A stretch of DNA of 64,000 nt from Bacillus alkalicellulosilyticus (GTDB lineage Bacteria; Bacillota; Bacilli; Bacillales; Bacillaceae_F): the NCBI RefSeq assembly GCF_002019795.1, contig NZ_KV917381.1, positions 2,229,210 through 2,293,209 on the forward strand, read 5' to 3'. Positions 42,070-51,498 of this stretch are shown here, one piece after another. Positions within the stretch are counted from its first letter, which is position 1. The number at the start of each line of letters is the position of its first letter. The notes beneath the pieces were generated by a model, which saw nothing but the letters and a program-made list of their open reading frames with translations, was not told the DNA's origin and searched no databases. The translations under genes and the position numbers were made by a program.

Positions 42070-43364
42070 TACTTCACCACCCTCCAAGCTCGGATAGCAT
42101 CACGAGCTAGCTTTAATTTTTCTTTTCCAGAACCAATGTCTTTCCATATTTTCTTTTGTTTTTCTCGCTTTGACGTCCCATCTACAGTAAACATTTGGCT
42201 AGCTGCACGGTTCATCATTGGGATATACTCATCAAAGTATTGCGGGAATTTATCAAAGTGGTGTGTGGCATCTTTATATTTTTTCATATCTTTTCCTACA
42301 AAACTTCTCATCAGCTCAATACGGTATCTTTCCAATTGAGATTCTGAAAAATTCTCAGCTTCCATCGCTTTTAATATCGTTTCAGCTGCAATTCTTCCTG
42401 ATGTCATGGCTAGATTTGATCCTTCACGATGTATTGCATTTACGAGTTGTGCTGCATCCCCAACCACAATCACACCATGTCCTACAACTTTTCCCATCGA
42501 TTTATATCCACCTTCTGGGATGAGATGAGCTAAATATTCTTGTTGCTCACTTCCTTGCAGATAAGGTCGGATCATAGGATGACCTTTTACATAATCAAGT
42601 AGTTCATATGGCTTTATTTTATGTTTAATTAAGCCTGACAGAAGGGTACCGACTCCAATGCTTAACGAATCTTTATTTGTGTATAGGAATCCGGTTCCTA
42701 AAATTCCTTTGGTAGCATCTCCAAAAAGCTCAATCGTACAGCCTTGATTCGGTTCAAGATTAAATCTGTCTTCTATGATTTTTTTATCGAGTTTAACAAT
42801 TTCCATTGTCGCTAGCGCAACCTCATCAGGTCGGTATTCTTTATGAAACCCTAACGATTTCGCTAATAAGGAATTAACTCCATCTGCTAACACGACAACA
42901 TCTGCAAAAATGGTGCCGTCTGGTCGGTCAGTACGAACTCCAACAACCTTTCCGTTTTCAACAATACATTCAAGGACAACGGTTTCACAAACGAGAACAG
43001 CTCCTTGTTCCACTGCCTTTTTTGCAAACCACTGGTCAAATTTCGCTCGAAGAACCGTGAAATTATTATAAGGTTCCTTGCTCCACTCCATCCCTTTATA
43101 CCCTATGGTTATAGCTGACTCTTTGTCCATCATCATAAAACGTTGTTCGACGACTGGACGTTCTAACGGCGCTTCTTTATAAAATTCTGGAATGACATCC
43201 TCCATCATTTTTCGGTAAAGAACACCACCCATTACGTTTTTAGAACCTGGATATTCACCGCGCTCTAGTAATAATACATTTGCTCCTCCCTTTGCCAATT
43301 CATAAGCACAAGAGATTCCTGCTGGTCCAGCGCCAACAACGATACAATCAAACTTTTCAGGCAT
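42069..43364 (-). CDS. fixC: FixC flavoprotein (ETF-quinone oxidoreductase-like)
   Basis: A 431-residue flavoprotein with the FAD motif DCIVVGAGPAGISCAYELAKGG at the N-terminus, the GDAAQLVNAIHREGSNLAMTSGRIAAE block in the C-terminal half and a hydrophobic region for quinone contact. With FixA, FixB and FixX it forms a membrane-associated electron-bifurcating complex. The start at ATG 43364, after GGGGGG, overlaps the fixB stop by 8 nt. Confidence 0.94.
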   Translation of the reverse strand: MPEKFDCIVVGAGPAGISCAYELAKGGANVLLLERGEYPGSKNVMGGVLYRKMMEDVIPEFYKEAPLERPVVEQRFMMMDKESAITIGYKGMEWSKEPYNNFTVLRAKFDQWFAKKAVEQGAVLVCETVVLECIVENGKVVGVRTDRPDGTIFADVVVLADGVNSLLAKSLGFHKEYRPDEVALATMEIVKLDKKIIEDRFNLEPNQGCTIELFGDATKGILGTGFLYTNKDSLSIGVGTLLSGLIKHKIKPYELLDYVKGHPMIRPYLQGSEQQEYLAHLIPEGGYKSMGKVVGHGVIVVGDAAQLVNAIHREGSNLAMTSGRIAAETILKAMEAENFSESQLERYRIELMRSFVGKDMKKYKDATHHFDKFPQYFDEYIPMMNRAASQMFTVDGTSKREKQKKIWKDIGSGKEKLKLARDAIRAWRVVK

Positions 43365-44379
43365 GTGTAACCCCCCTGTCTTGTCTTGCATTTTTAAATT
43401 CCTCTATCAATAACGGTACAATTTCAAACGCATCGCCAACAATACCATAATGAGACGATTCAAAAATAAGAGCTTCTGGGTCTTGATTAATCGCAATAAT
43501 TAAAGATGAATTTTTCATGCCAACAACATGTTGTATTGCACCTGAAATCCCTATCGCAATATAAATCTTTGGTGTAACGGTTACGCCAGTTTGCCCGACT
43601 TGATGATGATGTTCTATCCATCCTGCTTCAACAACATCACGACTCGCTCCAACAGCACCCCCAAGTGTATCTGCTAGTTGATGGATAAGCTGAAATCCTT
43701 CTGCGGATCCCAGTCCTTTTCCACCCGCAACGATAATATCAGCTTCATCAATCCTTACTTTTTTAGTTGTCTCACGGACAATGTTAAGTACTTTTGTTCG
43801 AATGTCTTCTTCCTTAAGGTCGATTGATTCCGTAATAAGCTCGCCCCTTCTGCCAATTTCACGTTCTAAAGCCTTCATCACTTTAGGTCTTACCGTAGCC
43901 ATTTGAGGTCGATACTTTTTACACAAAATCGTCGCCATAATATTGCCACCAAATGCTGGGCGACTCGCAAGTAATAAACCTGTGTCTGCTTCAACATCAA
44001 GTTCAGTAGTGTCCGCAGTTAGTCCTGTCGGTAGGTCAGTTGCAACTGCACTTGCTAGGTCTTTTCCCGTGGAAGTCGCACCGTATAATATAATCTCAGG
44101 TTTGTGTTTTTGTGAGCAATCCAATAAAGCTTTCATAAACGATTCTGTTCGATAATCTGTAAATATCTCCTGGTCATAAATATACGTAATATCTGCCCCG
44201 TATTCAAAAACTGTATCTGCTAATGCAGTCACTCCATTCCCAATTAAAAGACCTGCTAATTTTACTCCTCGCTTATCTGCTAGCGTCCGACCTGCTCCTA
44301 ATAATTCTAAGGACACAGGAGCTATCTTCCCTTCATTTTCTTCAATATAGACCCATACTCCACTATAATCCTCAAACAT
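43357..44379 (-). CDS. fixB: FixB electron-transfer flavoprotein alpha subunit
   Basis: A 340-residue EtfA-family subunit. The C-terminal FAD-binding region has GGKGLGSAEGFQLIHQLADTLGGAVGASRDVVEAGW and GQTGVTVTPKIYIAIGISGAIQH, the family signature. With FixA it binds FAD, including the site used for bifurcation in studied homologues. It starts at ATG 44379, overlapping the fixA stop by one nucleotide. Confidence 0.95.
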   Translation of the reverse strand: MFEDYSGVWVYIEENEGKIAPVSLELLGAGRTLADKRGVKLAGLLIGNGVTALADTVFEYGADITYIYDQEIFTDYRTESFMKALLDCSQKHKPEIILYGATSTGKDLASAVATDLPTGLTADTTELDVEADTGLLLASRPAFGGNIMATILCKKYRPQMATVRPKVMKALEREIGRRGELITESIDLKEEDIRTKVLNIVRETTKKVRIDEADIIVAGGKGLGSAEGFQLIHQLADTLGGAVGASRDVVEAGWIEHHHQVGQTGVTVTPKIYIAIGISGAIQHVVGMKNSSLIIAINQDPEALIFESSHYGIVGDAFEIVPLLIEEFKNARQDRGVTHA

Positions 44380-45206
44380 TAGACGCCCCCCTTTTCAACA
44401 AACAATTCTTGTCGTTCTAATAATAGATTGATTAGTTGTTCAGCTTGTTCCAAAGGCTCTCCTTCTAGTAATTTACCACCTTCTGGTTTAGGTGGGGCCC
44501 ACACTTTTGCTACAATCGTAGGTGAACCTTTTAGACCAAGTTGTTTACGGTCAATTCCTTCTAAATCGTTGACTGACCAAATCTGAGGGTCGTATCTAGC
44601 TGCTTTTAACATATTTGGGAATGGAGAGTATGGAACTTCATTAATCTCTTTTTCAACGGAAAGCAAACAAGGGAGGGTAGATTGAATGACTTCATAACCA
44701 TCTTCTAATTTTCGGTGTACAACCATATGGCCAGCTTCTTGATTGACCTCAACGACTTTATTTACTGAAGTAAGGGGAGGAATATTCAGTCGCCTTGCAA
44801 TACCTGGTCCAACTTGACCGGTATCACCATCAATGGTCATCTTTCCACAAATAATCAAATCAATCGGCTTTACTTCTCCTATTTTTTCTAACGCTTTAGT
44901 TAGCGCATAGCTGGTAGCTAACGTATCAGCACCTGCGAAAGCGCGGTCTGAAATCATATATCCCTCATCGGCACCAATTTCAATACACTTTTTAATGGCC
45001 TTAACAGCTGGTGGAGGTCCCATTGTAACTACTGATACCGTTCCTCCATATTGATTCCTAATTCTAACGGCTTCTTCTACAGCATGAGCATCATAAGGAT
45101 TCAAAATTGCGGGGGCACTTGCACGGTCCATCGTATTTGTTTTTGGGTTCATTTTTATGACTTTAGTGTCAGGTACTTGTTTAATACATGCGACAATATG
45201 AAGCAT
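44379..45206 (-). CDS. fixA: FixA electron-transfer flavoprotein beta subunit
   Basis: A 275-residue EtfB-family subunit with the N-terminal HIVACIKQVPDTK motif, LNPYDAHAVEEAVRIR and CGKMTIDGDTGQVGPG. ATG 45206 lies 7 nt after AAAGGAGTG; the longer frame to 45260 has no support. It opens the fixABCX operon. Homologous complexes oxidise NADH and split electrons between ferredoxin/flavodoxin and quinone. The terminal acceptor here is not apparent from the neighbourhood. Confidence 0.94.
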   Translation of the reverse strand: MLHIVACIKQVPDTKVIKMNPKTNTMDRASAPAILNPYDAHAVEEAVRIRNQYGGTVSVVTMGPPPAVKAIKKCIEIGADEGYMISDRAFAGADTLATSYALTKALEKIGEVKPIDLIICGKMTIDGDTGQVGPGIARRLNIPPLTSVNKVVEVNQEAGHMVVHRKLEDGYEVIQSTLPCLLSVEKEINEVPYSPFPNMLKAARYDPQIWSVNDLEGIDRKQLGLKGSPTIVAKVWAPPKPEGGKLLEGEPLEQAEQLINLLLERQELFVEKGGV

Positions 45207-45357
45207 TTTTTTCACTCCTTTCAAATCATTGGGACTTACTGTGAGAGGTTTAGGGCTCATTACTTCTAATATATAAGGACATTGATAATAACATGCTTAC
45301 TAACTTTCTAAATTTTCAAAATTTAATCGAAACAACTATTTGCTTTTGGGTAATAAA

Positions 45358-45407
45358 AATAGAGAGCAGGAAAAGGTTGTTTTTTACCTTTTGTCCTGCC
45401 CTCTATT
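45358..45407. terminator. Hairpin repeat R5
   Basis: Arms begin AATAGAGAGCAGGAAAAGGT (45358-45377) and pair imperfectly with 45386-45407. It carries the AAAAGGT / ACCTTTTGTC outer-module sequence, and lies 10 nt beyond the 50-aa gene (stop 45417) as its terminator. Confidence 0.75.
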
Positions 45408-45416
45408 CTACACATC

Positions 45417-45569
45417 TTATCTTGTTCTTTTATCAATTTCCCACACAGTAGATGTTTTTTTACGCTTTTTTGGAACATATCCATAACCTGTTGGGCTGAT
45501 TTCCATGACTTCTTCATATGTTCCGCTAGTATTTTCTCTTTCTGCTTCGTCGACGAAATCCTTGTCCAT
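45417..45569 (-). CDS. 50-aa small protein
   Basis: A short frame starting MDKDFVDEAERENTSGTYEE at ATG 45569 with GAGGTGAG 6 nt upstream. The middle is VMEISPTGYGYVPKKRKK and the end is basic, TVWEIDKRTR. It is hydrophilic, with no membrane segment or Cys. It is followed by terminator R5. I do not recognise it, but the site and placement support translation over the overlapping longer frame on the same strand. Confidence 0.65.
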   Translation of the reverse strand: MDKDFVDEAERENTSGTYEEVMEISPTGYGYVPKKRKKTSTVWEIDKRTR

Positions 45570-45700
45570 CTTCTCACCTCATGATTCAATTTGTTATTAG
45601 ATTTCCCTATGGCTTTCACTGTATCCATTAGAAGTTATAAACACGGGATATACATGATTTAGTGTTGTCAGGGGAATATAAGCGAAAAGGAGTGGGTGCA

Positions 45701-46078
45701 GTGAATATTGTAGAACAAGTAAAAACGTTCACGAAACATATGGGCGATGAATTTCTTGAGTTGTTTAAGCATAACCCTACAAAAAAAGTGCGCATTATCG
45801 ACTTTATTCGCTTTGTTATAAAACATGGGGATGCTTATGAGAAAAATTATTTAGGAATTACGTTTACTACGTATGAAATGAGAATGGGTGACTATCAGTT
45901 CAGAGTAGAAACAAAGGGAAAGGATAATCAAATTCTTGAATTTATTGTTCATCATCAAGAAGAAACGTATTATTCTTATCAGTGGTTCCAGGAAAAACAG
46001 TCGTTAGGAGATAAAATGGAACTACCAGAAACCTTTTTACATGATATCAAATATCAAGTGTCTAAAATATATCACTAA
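45701..46078 (+). CDS. Small protein, unrecognised
   Basis: About 125 residues beginning at GTG 45701, which follows AAAAGGAGTGGG at good spacing; the frame extends upstream to 45662 without a site. The product (VNIVEQVKTFTKHMGDEFLE...) is soluble with alternating helix and strand and no Cys. A strong terminator follows 2 nt after the stop. Function unknown. Confidence 0.72.
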   Translation: MNIVEQVKTFTKHMGDEFLELFKHNPTKKVRIIDFIRFVIKHGDAYEKNYLGITFTTYEMRMGDYQFRVETKGKDNQILEFIVHHQEETYYSYQWFQEKQSLGDKMELPETFLHDIKYQVSKIYH

Positions 46079-46080
46079 AC

Positions 46081-46125
46081 AAAAAAAACAGGAGCTTTAG
46101 CTTTTGGCACTGCTCCTGTTTTTTT
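46081..46125. terminator. Terminator after the 45701 gene
   Basis: Arms AAACAGGAGC and GCTCCTGTTT with a 15-nt loop, flanked by A and T runs; a classic bidirectional Rho-independent hairpin. Confidence 0.88.
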
Positions 46126-46193
46126 GAATTTAATATGATTTTCTACTCATTGTAGTAAACTGAAAATGAGTCTAACAAAGCGTGGTGACATCA

Positions 46194-47822
46194 ATGGGGA
46201 AAAACAAAAAATATTTACTTTTTTATCTTTCAGTTAGTTTGGTCTGGATTTTCGGAACGGATTTATTACTTAATTCATTGGCTTTAGATAAAGGTACGTT
46301 GGTCCTTCTTCAACATACTAAGGGAGTTGTATTCGTTTTACTCACCTTTTGCTACATGTATTATCTCGTACGAAAAAAAGAGAATTTTATTGCAGTGAAT
46401 GAGGAACGACAAAAACTTAGAACACTAATTAATTCTATGGCTGATTTTATCAATTTTAAAGATGGGCAAGGAAGATGGATAGAAGTAAATGAATTTGGTT
46501 TAAAGCTATTTCAGTTAGAAGGAGTGGATTACCGTGGGAAAAAGGATTCAGAGTTAGCGGAGTATACTGATTTTTACCGAAAAGCATTACTACACTGCGA
46601 AATATCGGACCAGGAAACCTGGAAGAACGGAAAAATCACCAGATGCCTTGAAGTATTACCTATGCCAGATGGGACTAGTAAAACGTTTGATACAACTAAA
46701 ATTCCGATATACAATTCTGATGGGAGTCGCAAAGAACTCGTTGTAATGGGAAGAGACATCACCGATAAAATAAAGGCAGAAAAGAAAATTAAGGAAAGCG
46801 AACAGAAATACAAGTCATTGTTTAAGTATAATCCCGAGCTTGTGTTTATGGTAGATCCAAATGGCATCTTTATTAATGTTAATCCTAAGTTTGAGAAATT
46901 AACGGGGTACAAACCATCTGAATATATTGGTAAATCGGCAATGCATTTACTTATTTCTTCAGAGCAAGAAAAGGCTCAAACTGCCATTACGAGGGTAGTT
47001 AAAAATAAATCAATTATTGTTGGAGAGGATTTAACCCTCCTACGAAAAGACGGAAAAATAAAAAGAGTTAGTTGCGGCCTTGTACCTATGATAACAGATA
47101 ATCAAATAGTAGGAGCCATTGGCTATGCGGTCGATATTACAAATGCGAAAGAAAATGAGGAAAAACTCAGAAAAACTGAAAAACTTTCCGTTGTCGGTGA
47201 ATTATCAGCAAGTGTAGCACATGAAATTAGGAACCCACTAACTTCGCTAAAAGGCTTTGCTCAATTTTTGCGCGAAAGCAATCCTGAAAATGATTTTATT
47301 TATAAAATAATGATTGATGAATTAAACAGAATTAACGATATCGTTAGCGAGTTATTAATTTTAGCCAAACCACAAGAAGTAAAATATCAAGTCTGTAATA
47401 TCAATGATATGTTTTCCAGTGTCCTATCACTTTTAGAATCTCAAGCGAATATGTACGGCGTGATTATTTCTCTCCACCAAGAAAAGATATTGCCATCTAT
47501 TCATTGTGAACCTAATCAACTAAAACAAGTGTTTATCAACATCATTAAGAATTCAATTGAAGCGAATTCGACCTTTGTTCGCGTAACAACGGCAGCTAAA
47601 GAAGATGGCTACATCCATATTTTAATTGAAGATGACGGCATTGGAATCGAAGAAGCTAGATTAAAACACTTAGGTGAGCCATTTTATTCCGCCAAAGAAA
47701 AAGGAACAGGACTTGGACTTACCGTTAGTTATCGCATCATTGAATCACACCAAGGAGAAATACATTATCATAGCAAGGTTAATGAAGGAACAAAAGTAGT
47801 CATAAAATTACCATTACCATGA
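46194..47822 (+). CDS. PAS-containing membrane sensor histidine kinase (sporulation-kinase-like)
   Basis: A 542-residue kinase with two N-terminal membrane helices (about 5-20 and 30-50), two PAS domains (about 70-180 and 195-310) joined by a helical linker, HisKA with the phospho-acceptor His in SASVAHEIRNPLTSLKGF (about 335-352) and a HATPase with DDGIGI and GTGLGL. The architecture matches KinB/KinC/KinE-type phosphorelay kinases that feed Spo0F. It has no partner response regulator next to it, as is usual for phosphorelay kinases. The start (ATG 46194) has only a weak GTGGTG site. Confidence 0.85.
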   Translation: MGKNKKYLLFYLSVSLVWIFGTDLLLNSLALDKGTLVLLQHTKGVVFVLLTFCYMYYLVRKKENFIAVNEERQKLRTLINSMADFINFKDGQGRWIEVNEFGLKLFQLEGVDYRGKKDSELAEYTDFYRKALLHCEISDQETWKNGKITRCLEVLPMPDGTSKTFDTTKIPIYNSDGSRKELVVMGRDITDKIKAEKKIKESEQKYKSLFKYNPELVFMVDPNGIFINVNPKFEKLTGYKPSEYIGKSAMHLLISSEQEKAQTAITRVVKNKSIIVGEDLTLLRKDGKIKRVSCGLVPMITDNQIVGAIGYAVDITNAKENEEKLRKTEKLSVVGELSASVAHEIRNPLTSLKGFAQFLRESNPENDFIYKIMIDELNRINDIVSELLILAKPQEVKYQVCNINDMFSSVLSLLESQANMYGVIISLHQEKILPSIHCEPNQLKQVFINIIKNSIEANSTFVRVTTAAKEDGYIHILIEDDGIGIEEARLKHLGEPFYSAKEKGTGLGLTVSYRIIESHQGEIHYHSKVNEGTKVVIKLPLP

Positions 47823-47826
47823 TGGT

Positions 47827-47897
47827 AAGAGGGGTGTGATAAAGTTGTATTTTTCCCTTTGTCACACCCTTCTAAGCAATGTGTAAAACCGCCACTA
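47827..47897. repeat. Composite intergenic repeat R6
   Basis: A 15-bp-class hairpin GGGTGTGATAAAG / CTTTGTCACACCC (about 47831-47870) followed, in inverted orientation, by the TCTAAGCAAT...CCGCCAC module (47871-47897) that also occurs in R1 and R3. It lies between the kinase and exoA genes, which converge. Confidence 0.78.
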
Positions 47898-47918
47898 TCT
47901 GTTACATCTTATATTGCT

Positions 47919-48671
47919 TTAACAAAGCTCTAACACAACAGGACAATGGTCGCTTCCGTGAGTATCACAATGTATTTGTGCATCTTGGAGCCTATCTTTT
48001 AGCTGAGAAGACAACAGAAAATAGTCAATTCTCCATCCGATGTTACGTTCTCTTGCTTTATTTACGTAAGACCACCACGTATACGCCCCTTCCTTAGTTG
48101 GGTAAAGCTCACGATAACTGTCAAGGAAGCCCGCTTCAAGTAGTGAAGTCATTTTTCCACGCTCTTCTTCTGTAAAACCGGAATTCCCCTTATTTGGTTT
48201 AGGGTTTTTCAAATCGATTTCCTGATGGGCCACGTTTAAGTCGCCACAAATGATAACAGGCTTTACCTTATCTAACGTGAGAACATACTGTAATATTTTA
48301 TCCTCCCACTCTAGCCGAAAAGGCAACCTTGCCAAATCACGTTGTGAATTAGGTGTATATATTGTAATAACGTAAAAGTCATCATATTCTGCTGTAATGA
48401 TTCTTCCTTCAGGCTCATCCATCTCTTCTCCTACCCCGTAATGAACAGATAATGGTTTTATCTTTGAAAAAAGAGCTGTTCCCGAATAGCCTTTTTTCTC
48501 TGCATAATTCCAAAATTGATGATAGCCTTCTAATTCTAAATTAATTTGTCCTGCTTGAAGTTTTGATTCTTGAATACAAAAAATATCGGCATTTACTTCG
48601 TTAAAATAATCAAGAAATCCTTTTTTCACACAAGCCCTTATTCCGTTTACATTCCAAGATACTAGTTTCAT
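47919..48671 (-). CDS. exoA: Exodeoxyribonuclease III / AP endonuclease
   Basis: A 250-residue ExoA of the exonuclease III family, acting in base-excision repair. Family motifs are KLVSWNVNGIRA, FCIQESKLQ (metal-binding Glu), GDLNVAH (Asp and Asn), WRIDYFLLS and GSDHCPV (catalytic Asp and His). Cytosolic and of typical length. Upstream, a 100-nt gap and R7 separate it from the helicase gene. Confidence 0.96.
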   Translation of the reverse strand: MKLVSWNVNGIRACVKKGFLDYFNEVNADIFCIQESKLQAGQINLELEGYHQFWNYAEKKGYSGTALFSKIKPLSVHYGVGEEMDEPEGRIITAEYDDFYVITIYTPNSQRDLARLPFRLEWEDKILQYVLTLDKVKPVIICGDLNVAHQEIDLKNPKPNKGNSGFTEEERGKMTSLLEAGFLDSYRELYPTKEGAYTWWSYVNKARERNIGWRIDYFLLSSQLKDRLQDAQIHCDTHGSDHCPVVLELC

Positions 48672-48763
48672 AGTTTATGTCGTAACTCCCTTGTTTAGAG
48701 GATTCTATCTTTATCACTATACTATGAAACGGATTAAAATCCAATAAAATTGGGTTTTAACAA

Positions 48764-48801
48764 AAGGCTGACTCAAAGGGTTTTCCCCTCGAGTCAGCCT
48801 T
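48764..48801. terminator. Hairpin repeat R7 (terminator of the SUV3-like helicase gene)
   Basis: Arms AAGGCTGACTCAAAGGG and CCCCTCGAGTCAGCCTT (48764-48780, 48785-48801), one mismatched region; 8 nt beyond the helicase stop at 48810. Confidence 0.8.
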
Positions 48802-48809
48802 AGTCTACA

Positions 48810-51329
48810 TTACATTTCATCATCCATCCATCTTCGTGAACGACTGTAATGACAGCTATCACAAATCGGATATTGATGATCCCAATCTAATTTCTTCCCA
48901 CACTTTTTACATTTTTTTGCGTATGTTCGTACATCTGATTTCAACGACTCATGAACTTCATCACTGATTTCTTGCCGTACTCTTTCCCAATATAATGCTT
49001 CGGTTTTTCGGTTTAAGCGGTAAAGAAATAAAAGATGAAGACCCACTGCTTTATAAGATAGTTCTTGTTCCTCAAGTGAACTTCTTTTTAACACCGGTTC
49101 TGGAAGTTCCTTTCCCTTTACAATGGCATACATGGTTTCTTGCCACTGCTCGATTAAACCCTGTTCTCTTCCAGAAAAGGGCAAATGCAAAAAGCCGTAA
49201 AGGTCTTGGAGCGATAAGCGCGCTTCAATCTCAGTTTCTTTGATTAATTCATAAAGCTCCCGCTCTTCATATAGTGATGCTTTTTTTGTTCCTTTTGGGC
49301 TTTTAAACATTTTCCATAACTCGAAGAACATCCCAAGGTCTCGTGAGTATTTTTGAAATCGCTCTAAGACACTTTTTGTTGGTGCAATTGCAAACGTATG
49401 AACAGGCTCATCATCCTGATGTAGCAATTTCTTCATTTGGCGGATGTCTTGGGTAAAGGCTACTTTCCCAACATTATATATCCCTTTTCTACCCGCACGA
49501 CCTGCAATTTGTTTCACTTCTTGTGAATTGAGACGACGCCTTCTTGTCCCATCAAACTTTTCATTTTCTAAAAAAACAATTCGACGAATTGGTAAGTTTA
49601 AACCCATCCCTATCGCATCTGTGGCAACGATGACCGTCGTTTCTCCATCTAAAAAGCGTTGCATTTGTTTTTGCCTTGTTTCTGGTGGCATACTCCCATA
49701 AATCATACTTACGGAATGTCGGTCATTTTGAAGTCTTGCTGCAGTTTCAAGCACTCGTCTTCTTGAAAAGCAAACAAGCGCATCTCCTTTTTGTGTATCT
49801 TTTATAGAAAATGGATTACCTTCTACTTCTAAAGGAATTTCTCTTTTATAATCACGCACTTCAATTTTTGATGCACCTAACAGTTGCAAGATCATATTTT
49901 TTGAATTGCGACTCCCAATGATATGAACTTCAGTTGCATTGGCTTTGGTAATTGCTTTGTACCATGAAAATCCACGGTCTTTATCTGCAATCATTTGTGC
50001 TTCATCTATAACAACCACATCATAAAACTCTTTTTCATGAAACATTTCAACGGTACACGAGCTATGTTGCGCCCCTTCAACTTCTTTTTCCTCTTCACCC
50101 GTTTTGAGGGAACAAGGAACACCTTCATGATTTAATTTATCATATACTTCCAACGCTAATAACCGCAAAGGCGCAAGATAAATCCCACTAGCGGCCTTTT
50201 TCATACGCTCTAACGCTTGAAACGTCTTTCCTGTGTTTGTTTCCCCAATATGAAGAACATAAGAAATACTTCGACCTGGGGAAGGGCTATATTCTCTACC
50301 AAATATATCTTCAAGCATTCGTTCTTCGCGTTCTGCCTGAAGCTGTTGTTCCCGTAATCGTTCTTCTTTTTTTCGTTCTCTTTCTACCAAATGCTGTTCA
50401 TAAATCGCCTTATGCTTCTCCTGATCAAATGGGACATCCGGTAGTTCAAGTAAATCGGTGATGAGCTCATCTTGAATATCTGAGAAGAATACGATATACA
50501 GTCCATATAAAGAATCACTCATCAAACGGTTCAAAACACCTTTTGTAAACGAATGATTGTTATTAACTTCCTTATACTTCTGCAAGAGCTCATTAGGAAG
50601 CGTTGACATAATCAGATTAAGCGATAAGGTAGAAATAATTTCTGATATTACAATTTCGTAAATATCATGGAACGTTTCTTCTTGAACAAAGATGTCTCCC
50701 CACTCACGAATCTCAAATTCATCGCCTGTTATTTCAGAAAAGAAATCAGCCACCGTTTCATAGTCTTCTACAGGTGAACCATTTACTTCTAAATCACCAG
50801 CAATGCGTTTAGCAACCTCTTGTCTAAGTTGTAAGTAAAGTGAGTTATGGTTCTGTTCTAACGTTGCTAATGCATATTTAATGATTTGTTCTTGAACTTC
50901 ATTTATTGCCCTAGCTCTCATTTCCTCTTCTTGTCTTTTTAAATATTGTTCTCTAGCGCTTTTATAACGCTCCTCCCAAAGTTCATCAGAGTCAGCATAT
51001 TCTTTAGTTAACCACGGTATTACCTGGAATGGTCGATAGTGTTTAATTTCTGTCCGGAAGAGTCGATTAAGTGTTTTTTTATCGATTCCTTCAACATCAA
51101 ACCCTCTATCTTTTACATACATTCTTTTTTCTTTTTTAGACACTCCGTTTGACGCTTTAGTTACCCAAACATTTATCCATATTTGTTCAACATAATGATT
51201 TCTCTCTTCAAGATAGTCCTTAAAAGAATGAAGTTGATTTTTCTCACCTAGAAATGAATCAATATCTTCTAATACTTTTTTCTTCGTATGGTCAATAGCA
51301 TGAGGATATAAAAAATCGAGTTGGCTCAT
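48810..51329 (-). CDS. SUV3-like SF2 RNA helicase with C-terminal zinc ribbon
   Basis: An 839-residue helicase. The first 340 residues are a charged helical region with a coiled coil (about 115-150, 310-340). The core has Walker A GETNTGKT (362-369), LAPLRLLALEVYDKLN, DEAQ (442-445), and IGMGLNLPIRRIVF and QIAGRAGRKG in the second RecA domain. GVPCSLKTGEE matches the SUV3/SUPV3L1 family of mitochondrial RNA-degradosome helicases. The C-terminus carries a four-cysteine ribbon CKKCGKKLDWDHQYPICDSC. ATG 51329 has AAAGGAGG 5 nt upstream. RNA turnover is inferred. Confidence 0.87.
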   Translation of the reverse strand: MSQLDFLYPHAIDHTKKKVLEDIDSFLGEKNQLHSFKDYLEERNHYVEQIWINVWVTKASNGVSKKEKRMYVKDRGFDVEGIDKKTLNRLFRTEIKHYRPFQVIPWLTKEYADSDELWEERYKSAREQYLKRQEEEMRARAINEVQEQIIKYALATLEQNHNSLYLQLRQEVAKRIAGDLEVNGSPVEDYETVADFFSEITGDEFEIREWGDIFVQEETFHDIYEIVISEIISTLSLNLIMSTLPNELLQKYKEVNNNHSFTKGVLNRLMSDSLYGLYIVFFSDIQDELITDLLELPDVPFDQEKHKAIYEQHLVERERKKEERLREQQLQAEREERMLEDIFGREYSPSPGRSISYVLHIGETNTGKTFQALERMKKAASGIYLAPLRLLALEVYDKLNHEGVPCSLKTGEEEKEVEGAQHSSCTVEMFHEKEFYDVVVIDEAQMIADKDRGFSWYKAITKANATEVHIIGSRNSKNMILQLLGASKIEVRDYKREIPLEVEGNPFSIKDTQKGDALVCFSRRRVLETAARLQNDRHSVSMIYGSMPPETRQKQMQRFLDGETTVIVATDAIGMGLNLPIRRIVFLENEKFDGTRRRRLNSQEVKQIAGRAGRKGIYNVGKVAFTQDIRQMKKLLHQDDEPVHTFAIAPTKSVLERFQKYSRDLGMFFELWKMFKSPKGTKKASLYEERELYELIKETEIEARLSLQDLYGFLHLPFSGREQGLIEQWQETMYAIVKGKELPEPVLKRSSLEEQELSYKAVGLHLLFLYRLNRKTEALYWERVRQEISDEVHESLKSDVRTYAKKCKKCGKKLDWDHQYPICDSCHYSRSRRWMDDEM

Positions 51330-51447
51330 AAGAACCTCCTTTCCTTGAATCTTCACACTAATTTTATACTATTATTTACCTAAACCGTATAAACATGCTC
51401 TCAAAATTATAAGAAAGACTGTGACTGGATTCATTGATCATAAATAA

Positions 51448-51485
51448 AGCCACTGAAAAAGGTAGTATAGGCTTTCTCAGTGGCT
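51448..51485. terminator. Hairpin repeat R8 (terminator of the cstA operon)
   Basis: Arms AGCCACTGAAAAAGG / GGCTTTCTCAGTGGCT (51448-51462, 51470-51485), inner-module type; 14 nt beyond the stop at 51499. Confidence 0.8.
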
Positions 51486-51498
51486 TGCATTTTAATCT

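Noticed and set aside
45323-45628. 101-codon minus-strand frame overlapping the 50-aa gene
   Set aside because: It crosses terminator hairpin R5, has no ribosome binding site, and its composition is basic and unstructured. The shorter frame 45417-45569 has a proper site and ends before the terminator.
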